64,000 bases of DNA from NCBI GenBank assembly GCA_012934845.2, contig WNNJ02000347.1:124001-188000 (forward strand), in the 5' to 3' direction. The position numbers and the translations under genes are program-made. Positions 44,441-55,700 of this stretch are shown one piece after another. The notes beneath the pieces are model-generated. The model did no database searches and was not told the DNA's origin. It saw only the letters and a program-made list of their open reading frames with translations. The DNA comes from Pomphorhynchus laevis (taxonomy: Eukaryota > Acanthocephala > Palaeacanthocephala > Echinorhynchida > Pomphorhynchidae). Positions within the stretch are counted from its first letter, which is position 1. The number at the start of each line of letters is the position of its first letter.

Positions 44441-44540
44441 GTCAGCTTTCTGATGAGCCCGGGGCTACCAACATGTGGCAAAAAGCGGGCGAAACGAAGA
44501 CGGCTGTGGCAATGTGGCCGTTAGTAGTCAAGGTGTATGG
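44441..44540 (+). ncRNA. Hammerhead ribozyme of the 440-bp unit (first of nine)
   Basis: CUGAUGA is at 44450-44456. Stem II GCCCG/CGGGC (44457-44461 with 44486-44490) is perfect and the loop contains CUACCAACAUGUGGC. GAAA is at 44491-44494. The triplet GUC at 44527-44529 is followed by AAGGU or AGGGU, which pairs with the GCUUU before the core as stem I. Stem III keeps the A-U and C-G pairs next to the core, then a purine-rich internal loop, then CGGC/GCCG. Equivalent cores start at 44890, 45330, 45770, 46210, 46650, 47090, 47530 and 47970. Those at 47090 and 47530 read CUAAUGA. Some units have CGGGU, which still pairs with GCCCG by a G-U. Confidence 0.75.
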
Positions 44541-47500
44541 AATTGGATATCATGAAGGAAGGATTATGTAGCTGGTTTTCAATGCGAAAGTCACCTTGTG
44601 TGACTGAGAACTATTCATTACATAAATAAGCATCCATCAAAGGATCACCAGCCCGATTTCAATCGATCTTCATGATCTCATACGATACAATCTATAATAA
44701 GCATGCCAGAGAGCATCTCGGACAATGCAGTTTCTGGAGATCATGATGGAAGGTTTTATATACTGTGTGAAATCTGGTAATCCTGGATTCGTAGCCTAGC
44801 AGTCAAGAGCGCAAGCCAAGTACGGAGAGCGACAGCTCGAATCTTGGATAAGTCAAATTTCAAAAGGCGAAGAGTTGGTAGTCAGCTTTCTGATGAGCCC
44901 GGGGCTACCAACATGTGGCAAAAAGCGGGTGAAACGAAGACGGCTGTGGCAATGTGGCCGTTAGTAGTCAGGGTGTATGGAATTGGATATCATGAAGGAA
45001 GGATTCTGTAGCTGGTTTTCAATGCGAAAGTCACCTTGTGTGACTGAGAACTATTCATTACATAAATAAGCATCCATCAAAGGATCACCAGCCCGATTTC
45101 AATCGATCTTCATGATCTCATACGATACAACCTATAATAAGCATGCCAGAGAGCATCTCGGACAATGCAGTTTCTGGAGATCACGATGGAAGGTTTTATA
45201 TACTGTGTGAAATCTGGTAATCCTGGATTCGTAGCCTAGCAGTCAGGAGCGCAAGCCAAGTACGGAGAGCGACAGCTCGAATCTTGGATAAGTCAAATTT
45301 CAAAAGGCGAAGAGTTGGTAGTCAGCTTTCTGATGAGCCCGGGGCTACCAACATGTGGCAAAAAGCGGGCGAAACGAAAACGGCTGTGGCAATGTGGCCG
45401 TTAGTAGTCAGGGTGTATGGAATTGGATATCATGAAGGAAGGATTCTGTAGCTGGTTTTCAATGCGAAAGTCACCTTGTGTGACTGAGAACTATTCATTA
45501 CATAAATAAGCATCCATCAAAGGATCACCAGCCCGATTTCAATCGATCTTCATGATCTCATACGATACAATCTATAATAAGCATGCCAGAGAGCATCTCG
45601 GACAATGCAGTTTCTGGAGATCATGATGGAAGGTTTTATATACTGTGTGAAATCTGGTAATCCTGGATTCGTAGCCTAGCAGTCAAGAGCGCAAGCCAAG
45701 TACGGAGAGCGACAGCTCGAATCTTGGATAAGTCAAATTTCAAAATGCGAAGAGTTGGTAGTCAGCTTTCTGATGAGCCCGGGGCTACCAACATGTGGCA
45801 AAAAGCGGGTGAAACGAAGACGGCTGTGGCAATGTGGCCGTTAGTAGTCAAGGTGTATGGAATTGGATATCATGAAGGAAGGATTATGTAGCTGGTTTTC
45901 AATGCGAAAGTCACCTTGTGTGACTGAGAACTATTCATTACATAAATCAGCATCCATTAAAGAATCACCAGCCCGATTTCAATTGATCTTCATGATCTCA
46001 TACGATACAACCTATAATAAGCATGCCAGAGAGCATCTCGGACAATGCAGTTTCTGGAGATCATAATGGAAGGTTTTATATACTGTGTGAAATCTGGTAA
46101 TCCTGGATTCGTAGCCTAGCAGTCAAGAGCGCAAGCCAAGTACGGAGAGCGACAGCTCAAAACTTGGATAAGTCAAATTTCAAAAGGCGAAGAGTTGGTA
46201 GTCAGCTTTCTGATGAGCCCGGGGCTACCAACATGTGGCAAAAAGCGGGCGAAACGAAAACGGCTGTGGCAATGTGGCCGTTAGTAGTCAGGGTGTATGG
46301 AATTGGATATCATGAAGGAAGGATTATGTAGCTGATTTTCAATGCGAAAGTCACCTTGTGTGACTGAGAACTATTCATTACATAAATAAGCATCCATTAA
46401 AGGATCACCAGCCCGATTTCAATCGATCTTCATGATCTCATACGATACAACCTATAATAAGCATGCCAGAGAGCATCTCGGACAATGCAGTTTCTGGAGA
46501 TCACGATGGAAGGTTTTATATACTGTGTGAAATCTGGTAATCCTGGATTCGTAGCCTAGCAGTCAGGAGCGCAAGCCAAGTACGGAGAGCGACAGCTCGA
46601 ATCTTGGATAAGTCAAATTTCAAAAGGCGAAGAGTTGGTAGTCAGCTTTCTGATGAGCCCGGGGCTACCAACATGTGGCAAAAAGCGGGTGAAACGAAGA
46701 CGGCTGTGGCAATGTGGCCGTTAGTAGTCAGGGTGTATGGAATTGGATATCATTAAGGAAGGATTCTGTAGCTGGTTTTCAATGCGAAAGTCACCTTGTG
46801 TGACTGAGAACTATTCATTACATAAATAAGCATCCATCAAAGGATCACCAGCCCGATTTCAATCGATCTTCATGATCTCATACGATACAACCTATAATAA
46901 GCATGCCAGAGAGCATCTCGGACAATGCAGTTTCTGGAGATCACGATGGAAGGTTTTATATACTGTGTGAAATCTAATAATCCAGGATTCGTAGCCTAGC
47001 AGTCAAGAACGCAAGCCAAGTACGGAGAGCGACAGCTCGAATCTTAAATAAGTCAAATTTCAAAAGGCGAAGCGTTGGTAGTCAGCTTTCTAATGAGCCC
47101 GGGGCTACCAACATGTGGCAAAAAGCGGGCGAAACGAAAACGGCTGTGGCAATGTGGCCGTTAGTAGTCAGGGTGTATGGAATTGGATATCATGAAGGAA
47201 GGATTATGTAGCTGATTTTCAATGCGAAAGTCACCTTGTGTGACTGAGAACTATTCATTACATAAATAAGCATCCATTAAAGGATCACCAGCCCGATTTC
47301 AATCGATCTTCATGATCTCATACGATACAACCTATAATAAGCATGCCAGAGAGCATCTCGGACAATGCAGTTTCTGGAGATCACGATGGAAGGTTTTATA
47401 TACTGTGTGAAATCTAATAATCCAGGATTCGTAGCCTAGCAGTCAAGAACGCAAGCCAAGTACGGAGAGCGACAGCTCGAATCTTAAATAAGTCAAATTT

Positions 47501-48130
47501 CAAAAGGCGAAGCGTTGGTAGTCAGCTTTCTAATGAGCCCGGGGCTACCAACATGTGGCAAAAAGCGGGCGAAACGAAAACGGCTGTGCCAATGTGGCCG
47601 TTAATAGTCAGGGTGTATGGAATTGGATATCATTAAGGAAGGATTCTGTAGCTGGTTTTCAATGCGAAAGTCACCTTGTGTGACTGAGAACTATTCATTA
47701 CATAAATAAGCATTCATCAAAGAATCACCAGCCTGATTTCAATCGATCTTCATGATCTCATGCGATACAACCTATAATAAGCATGCCAGAGAGCATCTCG
47801 GACGATGCAGTTTCTGGAGATCATGATGGAAGGTTTTATATACTGTGTGAAATCTGGTAATTATGGATTCGTAGCCTAGCAGTCAAGAGCGCAAGCCAAG
47901 TACGGAGAGCGACAGCTCGAATCTTAAATAAGTCAAATTTCAAAAGGCGAAGAGTTGGTAGTCAGCTTTCTGATGAGCCCGGGGCTACCAACATGTGGCA
48001 AAAAGCGGGCGAAACGAAAACGGCTGTGCCAATGTGGCCGTTAGTAGTCAGGGTGTATGGAATTGGATATCATTAAGGAAGGATTCTGTAGCTGGTTTTC
48101 AATGCGAAAGTCACCTCGTGTGATCTAGCA

Positions 48131-48239
48131 ACTATTCATTACTATATACTATTATATTTATACTATATACTATATCTATATAACTATCTATATCTATATA
48201 TACTTTTGTGATAGCTGTATATATATGATATAAAGATAA
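48131..48239. other. TA-rich simple sequence at the array's right edge
   Basis: TATACTATAT-type dinucleotide-rich sequence separates the satellite from a LINE fragment. Confidence 0.6.
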
Positions 48240-48995
48240 AATGCCCTCTCCTTTTCTCTCTTCTTCTCGGCAACTTGTCTGTTATAGTCACTTCCGATGA
48301 GCTTCTTTCTTATTTCTTCGTGACCTCCGTCGCATTCCTAGGATGATCGAGTTCCGCTATTGTCTCGTTCTTATAAAGGTTTGATTTGCTTAATTGTTCT
48401 TAATCCTATTTTTTCCAGAATTCATTCTTGTCTTAGCTTATTAGCCAACTCTTTCAATTCTGCGCTTTTACCCTTCCAATGTATCATAAACTCTGCTGCT
48501 GGTGTTCTCTTGCGTCTTCGCCGCTTCGACAACACATCCCATAAAATTTCCGTCCTATCTTTGTCCACAATTAACCTTCATGTTGAATTTCGTTTGCATA
48601 TTGTTACCTTTCGTCTTCTATTTTACCACTTTTAATCCTACTTACACCTTGCTTATCTTGATGATTCGCACTCTGCCTTCTTGGATCTGAGATCAAGTAA
48701 TTCTCAACTTCACGTCCATTCGCACTCAACCAACTATGGCCTAAATCAAGATATACATTCACTCTACGTCTTATCCAACTCACAGTTCTGCCATACCTCC
48801 TTAGCGAACTACTCGACGTTTTTTCTCGGTTTTCCCGACGTTTTGCTACATGCCATTCATATACTTCCTTCAATTTCATCAACAAATTCATTTTATATTG
48901 TATTTTGTTTCGCTATTTGTTTTTATTTTTTTTTGTTTTACGTGGGCTTGTAAGGGCGCATAGGCGCGCATTTGTCACCGTAAATAAAATATCTA
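48240..48995 (+). mobile_element. LINE family B, decayed 3' fragment
   Basis: Thumb and C-terminal words are still readable (IHSCLSLLANSFNSALLPFQ, GVLLRLRRFDNTSH), then the tail GTGGGCTTGTAAGG.GCGC, CGCGCATTTGTCACCGTAAA. Several stops are present. The 5' edge abuts the TA-rich sequence that borders the satellite array. Confidence 0.7.
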
Positions 48996-49714
48996 TCTAT
49001 ATGATATTTTTTCACTTTATTAGTCGTTAACGGGAATTTGAAAGTGTGAGTATGAATTGCATTAAATGAAAATATTTAACAAAACAGAATACTAAATTTA
49101 ATAAAAATTAACTAAAAGTAATAGTTTCAAAAAATATAAATCAATTGTTAGAAATCAGTACATTAGTTTCATTAATATTAGCTTATATAATTATAAAATT
49201 TAAAATAAATCTGAATTTTATTTATTTAAAAAAGATTTATCAATTAAAATGTTCAGATTTCAAATGTTTTGTTTAAAATTAAAATTATATTATTTAAAAG
49301 AAAGCATTTTTAAAAATGATTTCTAAATTTTCTTGTAGTATTTAAAATTAAATTATTTAAGGTAATTTAAAATTACTACTATGACTCGAATTAAATAAAA
49401 ACAATTAATAAAATTAATCATTTGATGTTTTAAAAATATATTAATTTAATAATTATAAAATTTTAAACAAAACTGATTTTTTATTATATAGCAAGTTTCT
49501 TATTAACCGAAACGTGCATATCTAAAATTTCTAACTTTTAAGTATTATAAAATTCTGATATTGTTCAATAATTAATTTATATAGAAATTATATTTTAATA
49601 ATTAAATATTTAAATACTTTGAAATTAGTGAAATAGTTTAGTGATTTTCTATTGTTGCAAGTACCTGCACTTAACTTACATAAATTTTTTATCATGAACC
49701 CTTTTATTGATTTA
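48996..49714. other. AT-rich DNA, no gene seen
   Basis: Low-complexity A+T only. Confidence 0.5.
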
Positions 49715-50090
49715 GTCAAAAAAGTATGACTCAATTAATTTAACAAAAATAATTTGCTTAAATATAACCCATTAATTAATTTAATCAAATGCATGACTTA
49801 ATTTATTTAGTCAAAATAATTCAATTATATATGACTCATAAATTAATATAATCCAAAACGTACGACTCGATTAATTTAAACAAAATAAATTGATTGACTA
49901 TAACCTATTAAGTAATTTAATTAAAATTACTTAATTAATTTAATCAAATTTATTTTATTTGATATTATCCTTTAATTAATTTAATTAAAAGCGTATTACT
50001 CAATCAATTTAATCAAAATAATTTGATTAAATATAACGCATTAATTAATTTAATAAAAAACATGACTTAATTAATTTATTTATTAATTTA
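49715..50090. repeat. AT-rich minisatellite, about 65-bp period
   Basis: Degenerate repeats built on ATGACTYAATTAATTTAAT, then CAAAATAATTTGATTAAATA and TAACCCATTAATTAATTTAA. TGACTCA words recur. Confidence 0.55.
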
Positions 50091-50339
50091 TTGACAGTTA
50101 TTGCAGGCGTGCGACCAGAGAGAGGAGATAACAAAGGGAGTAGAAATGCGGTCGAATACAGCAGAAAAGTCGATAAAAACAAACAGATATGACTGTTTTA
50201 TTGACAGAACCGATGAACTTCACCAACTATGTATGAACCGAGCTTCCCTTACTATACCCATGAAAACTTAATGGGATTAAATTTCGCCTAACCAAATAGC
50301 ACGGATTTTAAGAGCAAGCGCTTAAAAACAAGGACTCAT
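50091..50339 (+). other. Unassigned stretch upstream of a retroelement fossil
   Basis: More GC-rich than its flanks and probably part of the following element, but no family signature is visible. Confidence 0.3.
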
Positions 50340-50960
50340 ACAGCTCATGCATAGACTGATCTCTGTAGAAGAATATCTAACGATATTAAGGAATCAGGAA
50401 CCCGATGCAGTGGTCCGTGCGCACCAGGATATATTCATCGAACGTAACCTGGAGGACATTGATCTTGGATTAATGCTTGGAGAGCTATTTAGACCACGAC
50501 GAACGTCGTGTCTAATACATCCTAAGGTAGCTAATATGGCCAATTTACCTCGACTACTTGAACAGTATCAGGCGCCGAAGCATATATGTGATATCTTCAG
50601 AAATGGAGTACACATAGAAGCTGTACCGACGATTTGGCAGCGATGACACTCTAAGGTGAGTCCAGCACTCATAAGAGCCATACGTTATCATATTAGAAAG
50701 GCATAATAGCTCCTTTACCGAAAAGGACTAAGCCACAATTTTGTTCTCGAGTTTTCTTGATTTCCAAGAATGACTCTTATAGACTGATATACGACGGTTG
50801 AATATGGAATGGTTGTAATACACCAGATTTCTATTTACCATCTGTGTATCAGGTTATAACAAAAGAACACATTTTGTGCAAAAAATGGTATGTAAAAATA
50901 TATTTTAAATCTATGTTTTACCAAATACCATTATGCCTGAACGAATATTTTTGATATCCT
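50340..50960 (+). mobile_element. Fossil retroelement, reverse transcriptase N-terminal part
   Basis: A broken fragment whose reading resembles the region just before and into the reverse transcriptase of DIRS-like or LTR-kin elements, including the first catalytic block region near 50920. It has a few breaks, is cut short on the right, and has no identifiable terminal repeats. The family assignment is tentative and the element is probably old. Confidence 0.45.
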
Positions 50961-52753
50961 CCTTTCCCCCTTCCTCTACCCGTTTCACCCACTTTTCCCC
51001 TGCTAATAGACAAGCTTTATGGTACAGGATTCTGTAAACGTCTCTGAAATTGACTTGTATTACTGTCTGTTTAAATACTCTAGAAATTGCCGGATGTTTA
51101 TTGCCGCAGATTGTGCAAGTCGAATTATTATATCTAGAACACTTCCTTAAAATTCAGGTTCGTCCTCATTAAAGGGTTGTGATTGTTTTTAGTTATAATA
51201 ATGATATTCTAAAGCTGTTGTTCCGAAGTTTTTGTTCAAACGTTTTTTGGAATCGACTTCTTTTGATGTCCATAGTTGATGTTCTGGACACTACGAATAG
51301 TAGGGACTCATCCTTCCTTGTTACAAACCTAATGTCCTTGAGAGAAAGTACTCTCTAAGTCTTTCAGACTGTCCTTGTCAAGATTAAGTTTAATGTTAGT
51401 GGTATTGATTGTTGCCGTAACTGCCTTATGTTTAATGTTGCCGACTTTACTGAAATTCTCATTAAAAAATTTGATGAATGATAGGGTATTTGTTTGTCAT
51501 ATACAACCTAGATTATTATAAAAATATTTATTTTTGTTTTTTAAAGAAATCATTATCTTTCAGTTGAACACTAATTTTGATCTCGACAAGATTCATGAGC
51601 ATCCTATCGGAGGAAGCTCCTTTATATTATTAGAACTCTCACTAGCCTGCGTTTCAATAAGTCCCTTCCAGTGACAGTCATCTCGTTTGCTATAAACATG
51701 AGGTTATTCGCTTTCCAATAAGAGAATAATATAAAAATCTTGAACATTGTGAATCCGTCAAAGCTCCGACTTGCTAAATTTTGTATTGAGTTTTTAAAAT
51801 AAGAGTTTTTACGTTCTGGAATCCATGTGCTGTTTGATTCAAACTCAATTTTATATTTTACCAAATACGTTTTGATTTGTTTGTATTACATTTTGATATA
51901 TTCGGATTGTATTAACAATCTCTTTTATATATACGTTCGGTAATCGAATTAGCTATCACATTCCACCTTAATTATCATATTGTTATATTGGTTTGTCGTA
52001 TTCAACCTTGATTATTATAAAAAAAAATTGTATTAAGGAACCGAATTAATAATGCGGTTTGACATTTTTTAAAACGAATAAAAAATTAATATATTTTTCA
52101 TAATTTCTTAAATTTTTTCTAATATTTAAATTAACAAAATATAATTAAAGTGGATTTTTTATGGATTGATAGTAAATAATGTATTCTCTGTCAAAGTAGA
52201 TTATGATTGATGACTATAGACAAGCTCAGTACATCAGTTGAAATGCATCATTGGCAAATATTTGTCCTCACTGTTGAGGAATAATGGCCTAAACTAGATT
52301 GCATAAAAGTTTCTCTTGAGGACATTTCTCTTGAGTAGCCTCAGTCAAGTGATCTGAGGAGTTTTTTGTTTTAATTATCGTGTAAATTACTAAGGCTATA
52401 AAATAAATGTAAATCTTCTATTACAATTGAATAGTATAATCTTTTAATCATAAAAATGTAATTTAATCATATGAAATATTTGATCATACATAAAAATGTA
52501 ATTTAATGAAATATTTGATCATAAAATGCATTTAATCAAAAATGCATTTGACCGACTATTGTTTTTAGAGCAATTCAATTTATGTTGGCTCGGAAATTAG
52601 ATGGGCTGAAAATATAAATAAATTTTGATCGGAGGATAAGAATTATAGGCAAAAACATAACTTTTATAAAAGAGCGGAATGTATCTGCCAACATTAGAGA
52701 AATCAAAGTTCCCGTCTACTGTGCATTTCCATATAGTTTCGCATATTTCATAA
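50961..52753. other. Unassigned region between the fossil and the CLU gene
   Basis: Several minus-strand stretches (about 50918-51160, 51330-51490 and 51622-51864) read like protein fragments in different frames; one has a CTICG zinc-ligand-like word. They may be a decayed element or gene, but no family is recognised and no splice chain was found. The part from 52080 to 52560 is A+T-rich. Confidence 0.35.
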
Positions 52754-55700
52754 TTAGGTATGTGCCTTTTCAGGACGTGCAGTCGACTGTCTAACTCCGG
52801 AATCATCGTCTTTGGCTTGGTGTCTTTCGATAGTTATGTTAAATAATTTTCTCAGCAAATTAAGACCTTCTTCTGAAGCTGAAAGAAAGGATCCAAGTTG
52901 TTGAGTTTCATTAATCATATTCAATAGATCGATAGAGCTAGACTTTCCAGGCGTTTGAATCAAAAGTGGAATGTTTGCGTCTGACATTTTATTATCAACA
53001 ATGCACCGCTCTAACATAACTCGTTGTTTCGTCAGATTTCTCAGAAAGGCATGTGATTGCATTGTAAGGACATTGTCTTCGCCTAGTTCATATTTATAAA
53101 TTGTAAAGGCTTTTTTCTCATTTGTGATGGCATCGGCTAATTTCCCCGAGCAAGAATATATCCTCGATGTAATATTAAAAAACAATGCCCTATCTAAGGT
53201 TGAAATACTCTGTACGTTATCTGTTCGATCCAACAGGCATTTTGAATAGGTAAGAGCAATTAAATAGGCCCCGGCAGATTGAAGCATAACAGCAAGATTA
53301 GCATCAATTTTAATCATACGCGGATGAAGATTTAATAGTGACGAGTTTAATGGTGACGCTAGACAGGCGATGTGCCTAGCACGAAGCATTAAACTAACAC
53401 CCAATTGACAATCACTATCAACAGTAGCCACAAAGCAATAATGTGCAAGTGTAAAATAGTCATAAGCCACATAGCAGCTATCTAAACCTTTAACACGTTC
53501 AGTAATCATTGTTGCACGCTGTTGAAGGGTAAATGCTTCACTGGCATCACCGCATATGAAATTGATATTGGCTAGAAGTCTTAGACAAAGAGCCACAGAT
53601 TCGTGAATAGGTCCATAGAGACTCATAATGGCATTATAGGCACAATTGATATTCAAATAGCTAGCCTGAATGTCTCCTTTATTTAACTTTTCTTTGGCGC
53701 TGTCAATCAATATTTTTATCTCTTGAGGAAGTGGTGGCTGGATGCAATGAACGATTGGATTCATATTTATTATCTGGTTACTTGAAAATCCGCCACTATT
53801 TCCGTCGCCATTATTCCAAAGTGTACCTTTTTCCGTTAGGCATAATTGAATTCCCGTCATTTGGCACAATCTTCGAATTAAACCTATCTTGCTTAAATTA
53901 TATTCGATGATAACCCTTTCAATTGACGCATTGGTTATTAATTCAAAATTGTAGTACGAACGAGCATCCTCACTTATTTTGGCCCACAGTTGTTTATCCG
54001 TCAACAAATGACAAATCCCATTCTCGCTAGTAGTATTGCGTGATTTCTTCTGTTTTTTTGTTCCAGCAGTATTTGTGGAAGTGATATTACTACTATCATT
54101 TGAAAATCCGACGAAACAATTAAGAAACTGAGCAACGAAAGTGTTATAAGGTAAAGATGGATTGGCCTTTGAATTTTGATATTGTTTAAAGGTGTCTTGT
54201 GAGTATAGCCTGAATACATGTTTTGCGCACCTGCAAATCAATTCTGCTCTAGCTATTGCTGAGATATATTTTATTTTAGGAATATCTTCGCATATGTTAA
54301 TAATATGTGACAGATATCGTACATTGATGCCACATTTGTGCATGATGTCAACCAAATGTTGTCCATCTAAAGGTCGTTCTTCATCCAATAACTTAACTAA
54401 TAATTTAGGTAAAGAAGTGTCCAATAGGTATGTACATAGTTTCTGTAGCGAATCATTATCATTTGCAGAATCGATTACATTCACTAGCGGGTGCGCTAAA
54501 TTTACATTAAAGCTACAAGGTTCATTATCATGTCTAGAAGAACAATATTGATCTAAAAGCTCGGGACGCAACGAACACATACTATGCACATACGTCTGAT
54601 TTCCGATGAAGTTAAGATCAGGTGGGTTTATTCTGATTAAATCAAGAATATACTGTCTACTATCATTTCCAATTATACCTTTCACTTCAATTGGCATAAT
54701 TATATTGACTTGCTCACTACACTCACCGTCTTTTTCAATTGTGGCAGTTTCGTTTAACGTCGCAGTGCATCCTGAATCACCATTTACAGGAATGGTGATG
54801 TCTATTGTTTTATCCTTTGAATCGTCGTGGCTCAGTTCTTTTTTTATCAGTTTAGATTCAATGATGTGGTTTTTAAGATGCAAACGTTCGCTGACACTAC
54901 TAAGTTTGTCATTATAAGTCTGATTATAGATAAATGACTTCCCAAAATCTATTGATCCATACACTATAGATTGTTCCTGTTCTTTCTCAAGTATGCCTGG
55001 GACAATACTTTGCACCGCGACTCTGTAACCCATGTAGTCAGCCAATACAGTTCCTACTGTGCACAATGACGAAGTGCTGTTTGAAGTATTGCTGCTAGCA
55101 TAATTTACAAAGTATTCAATACCCCGAAGGTCACTCTTGGCAGCATAATGTGCGGCAATATCTCCACCGCAATCTTTGTAATGATCTCTGACGTCGAACG
55201 CCATACTAATAAAAAGATTATTCCAAATAAACATTTGTGAATTCCAATGCTCACTTGGATTAACAGGAGGTATTTGACCGTCAACTACTGCTTTCGCCGT
55301 TTTCACAGCAGATAGAACAAAGTCTGAGTGAACTCTGAAGGCAGCACGATGGGCGGATAGCAAATCTTTATTCAATGGCTGGAAAAATGTTTGTCTGGTT
55401 AATTGTATTTCTTCATTCCAATCTCTGAGCTGTCCAATTGGGCTTATTGAAGACATTGTTATATCGTTGAGTAAGCCCATTTCATTGCAATAAATAGATG
55501 AACGTAGGTTATTAGCAGTGAATGAATGGCTAGAATGCTTACAGAACCAATTGAATACTGGGATTGAGCATGGTACTTTCATTAATGGATTCTGAGAGAA
55601 AATCTTTTCCATTCGTAGAATCCATCTGCGCTTAAATAATTGACTGTTCGCCTGGAGCAAATCAATTAAAGAATGATATATGGAATTAAAAGTTTTCTTC

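Larger units (their letters stand above)
44090..48130 (+). repeat. 440-bp satellite with hammerhead and pol III boxes, 9.2 units
   Basis: GGTGTATGGAATTGGATATC recurs at 44091, then every 440 bases from 44532 to 48052. There are nine units, and a tenth stops after about 80 bases. In the first unit TAGCCTAGCAGT (A-box-like, 44352) and AGCTCGAATCT (B-box-like, 44394) lie about 40 bases apart, upstream of a hammerhead. This is the plan described for the schistosome Sm-alpha hammerhead repeats. Neighbouring units share private variants, showing local homogenisation. Open frames inside the units are chance products of the repeat. Confidence 0.92.

Noticed and set aside
45857-46066. 69-codon open frame
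   Set aside because: It lies in one unit of the 440-bp satellite and is closed in most other units.
42090-48130. CRISPR-like array
   Set aside because: The units are long, contiguous tandem repeats without unique spacers, in a eukaryotic context.
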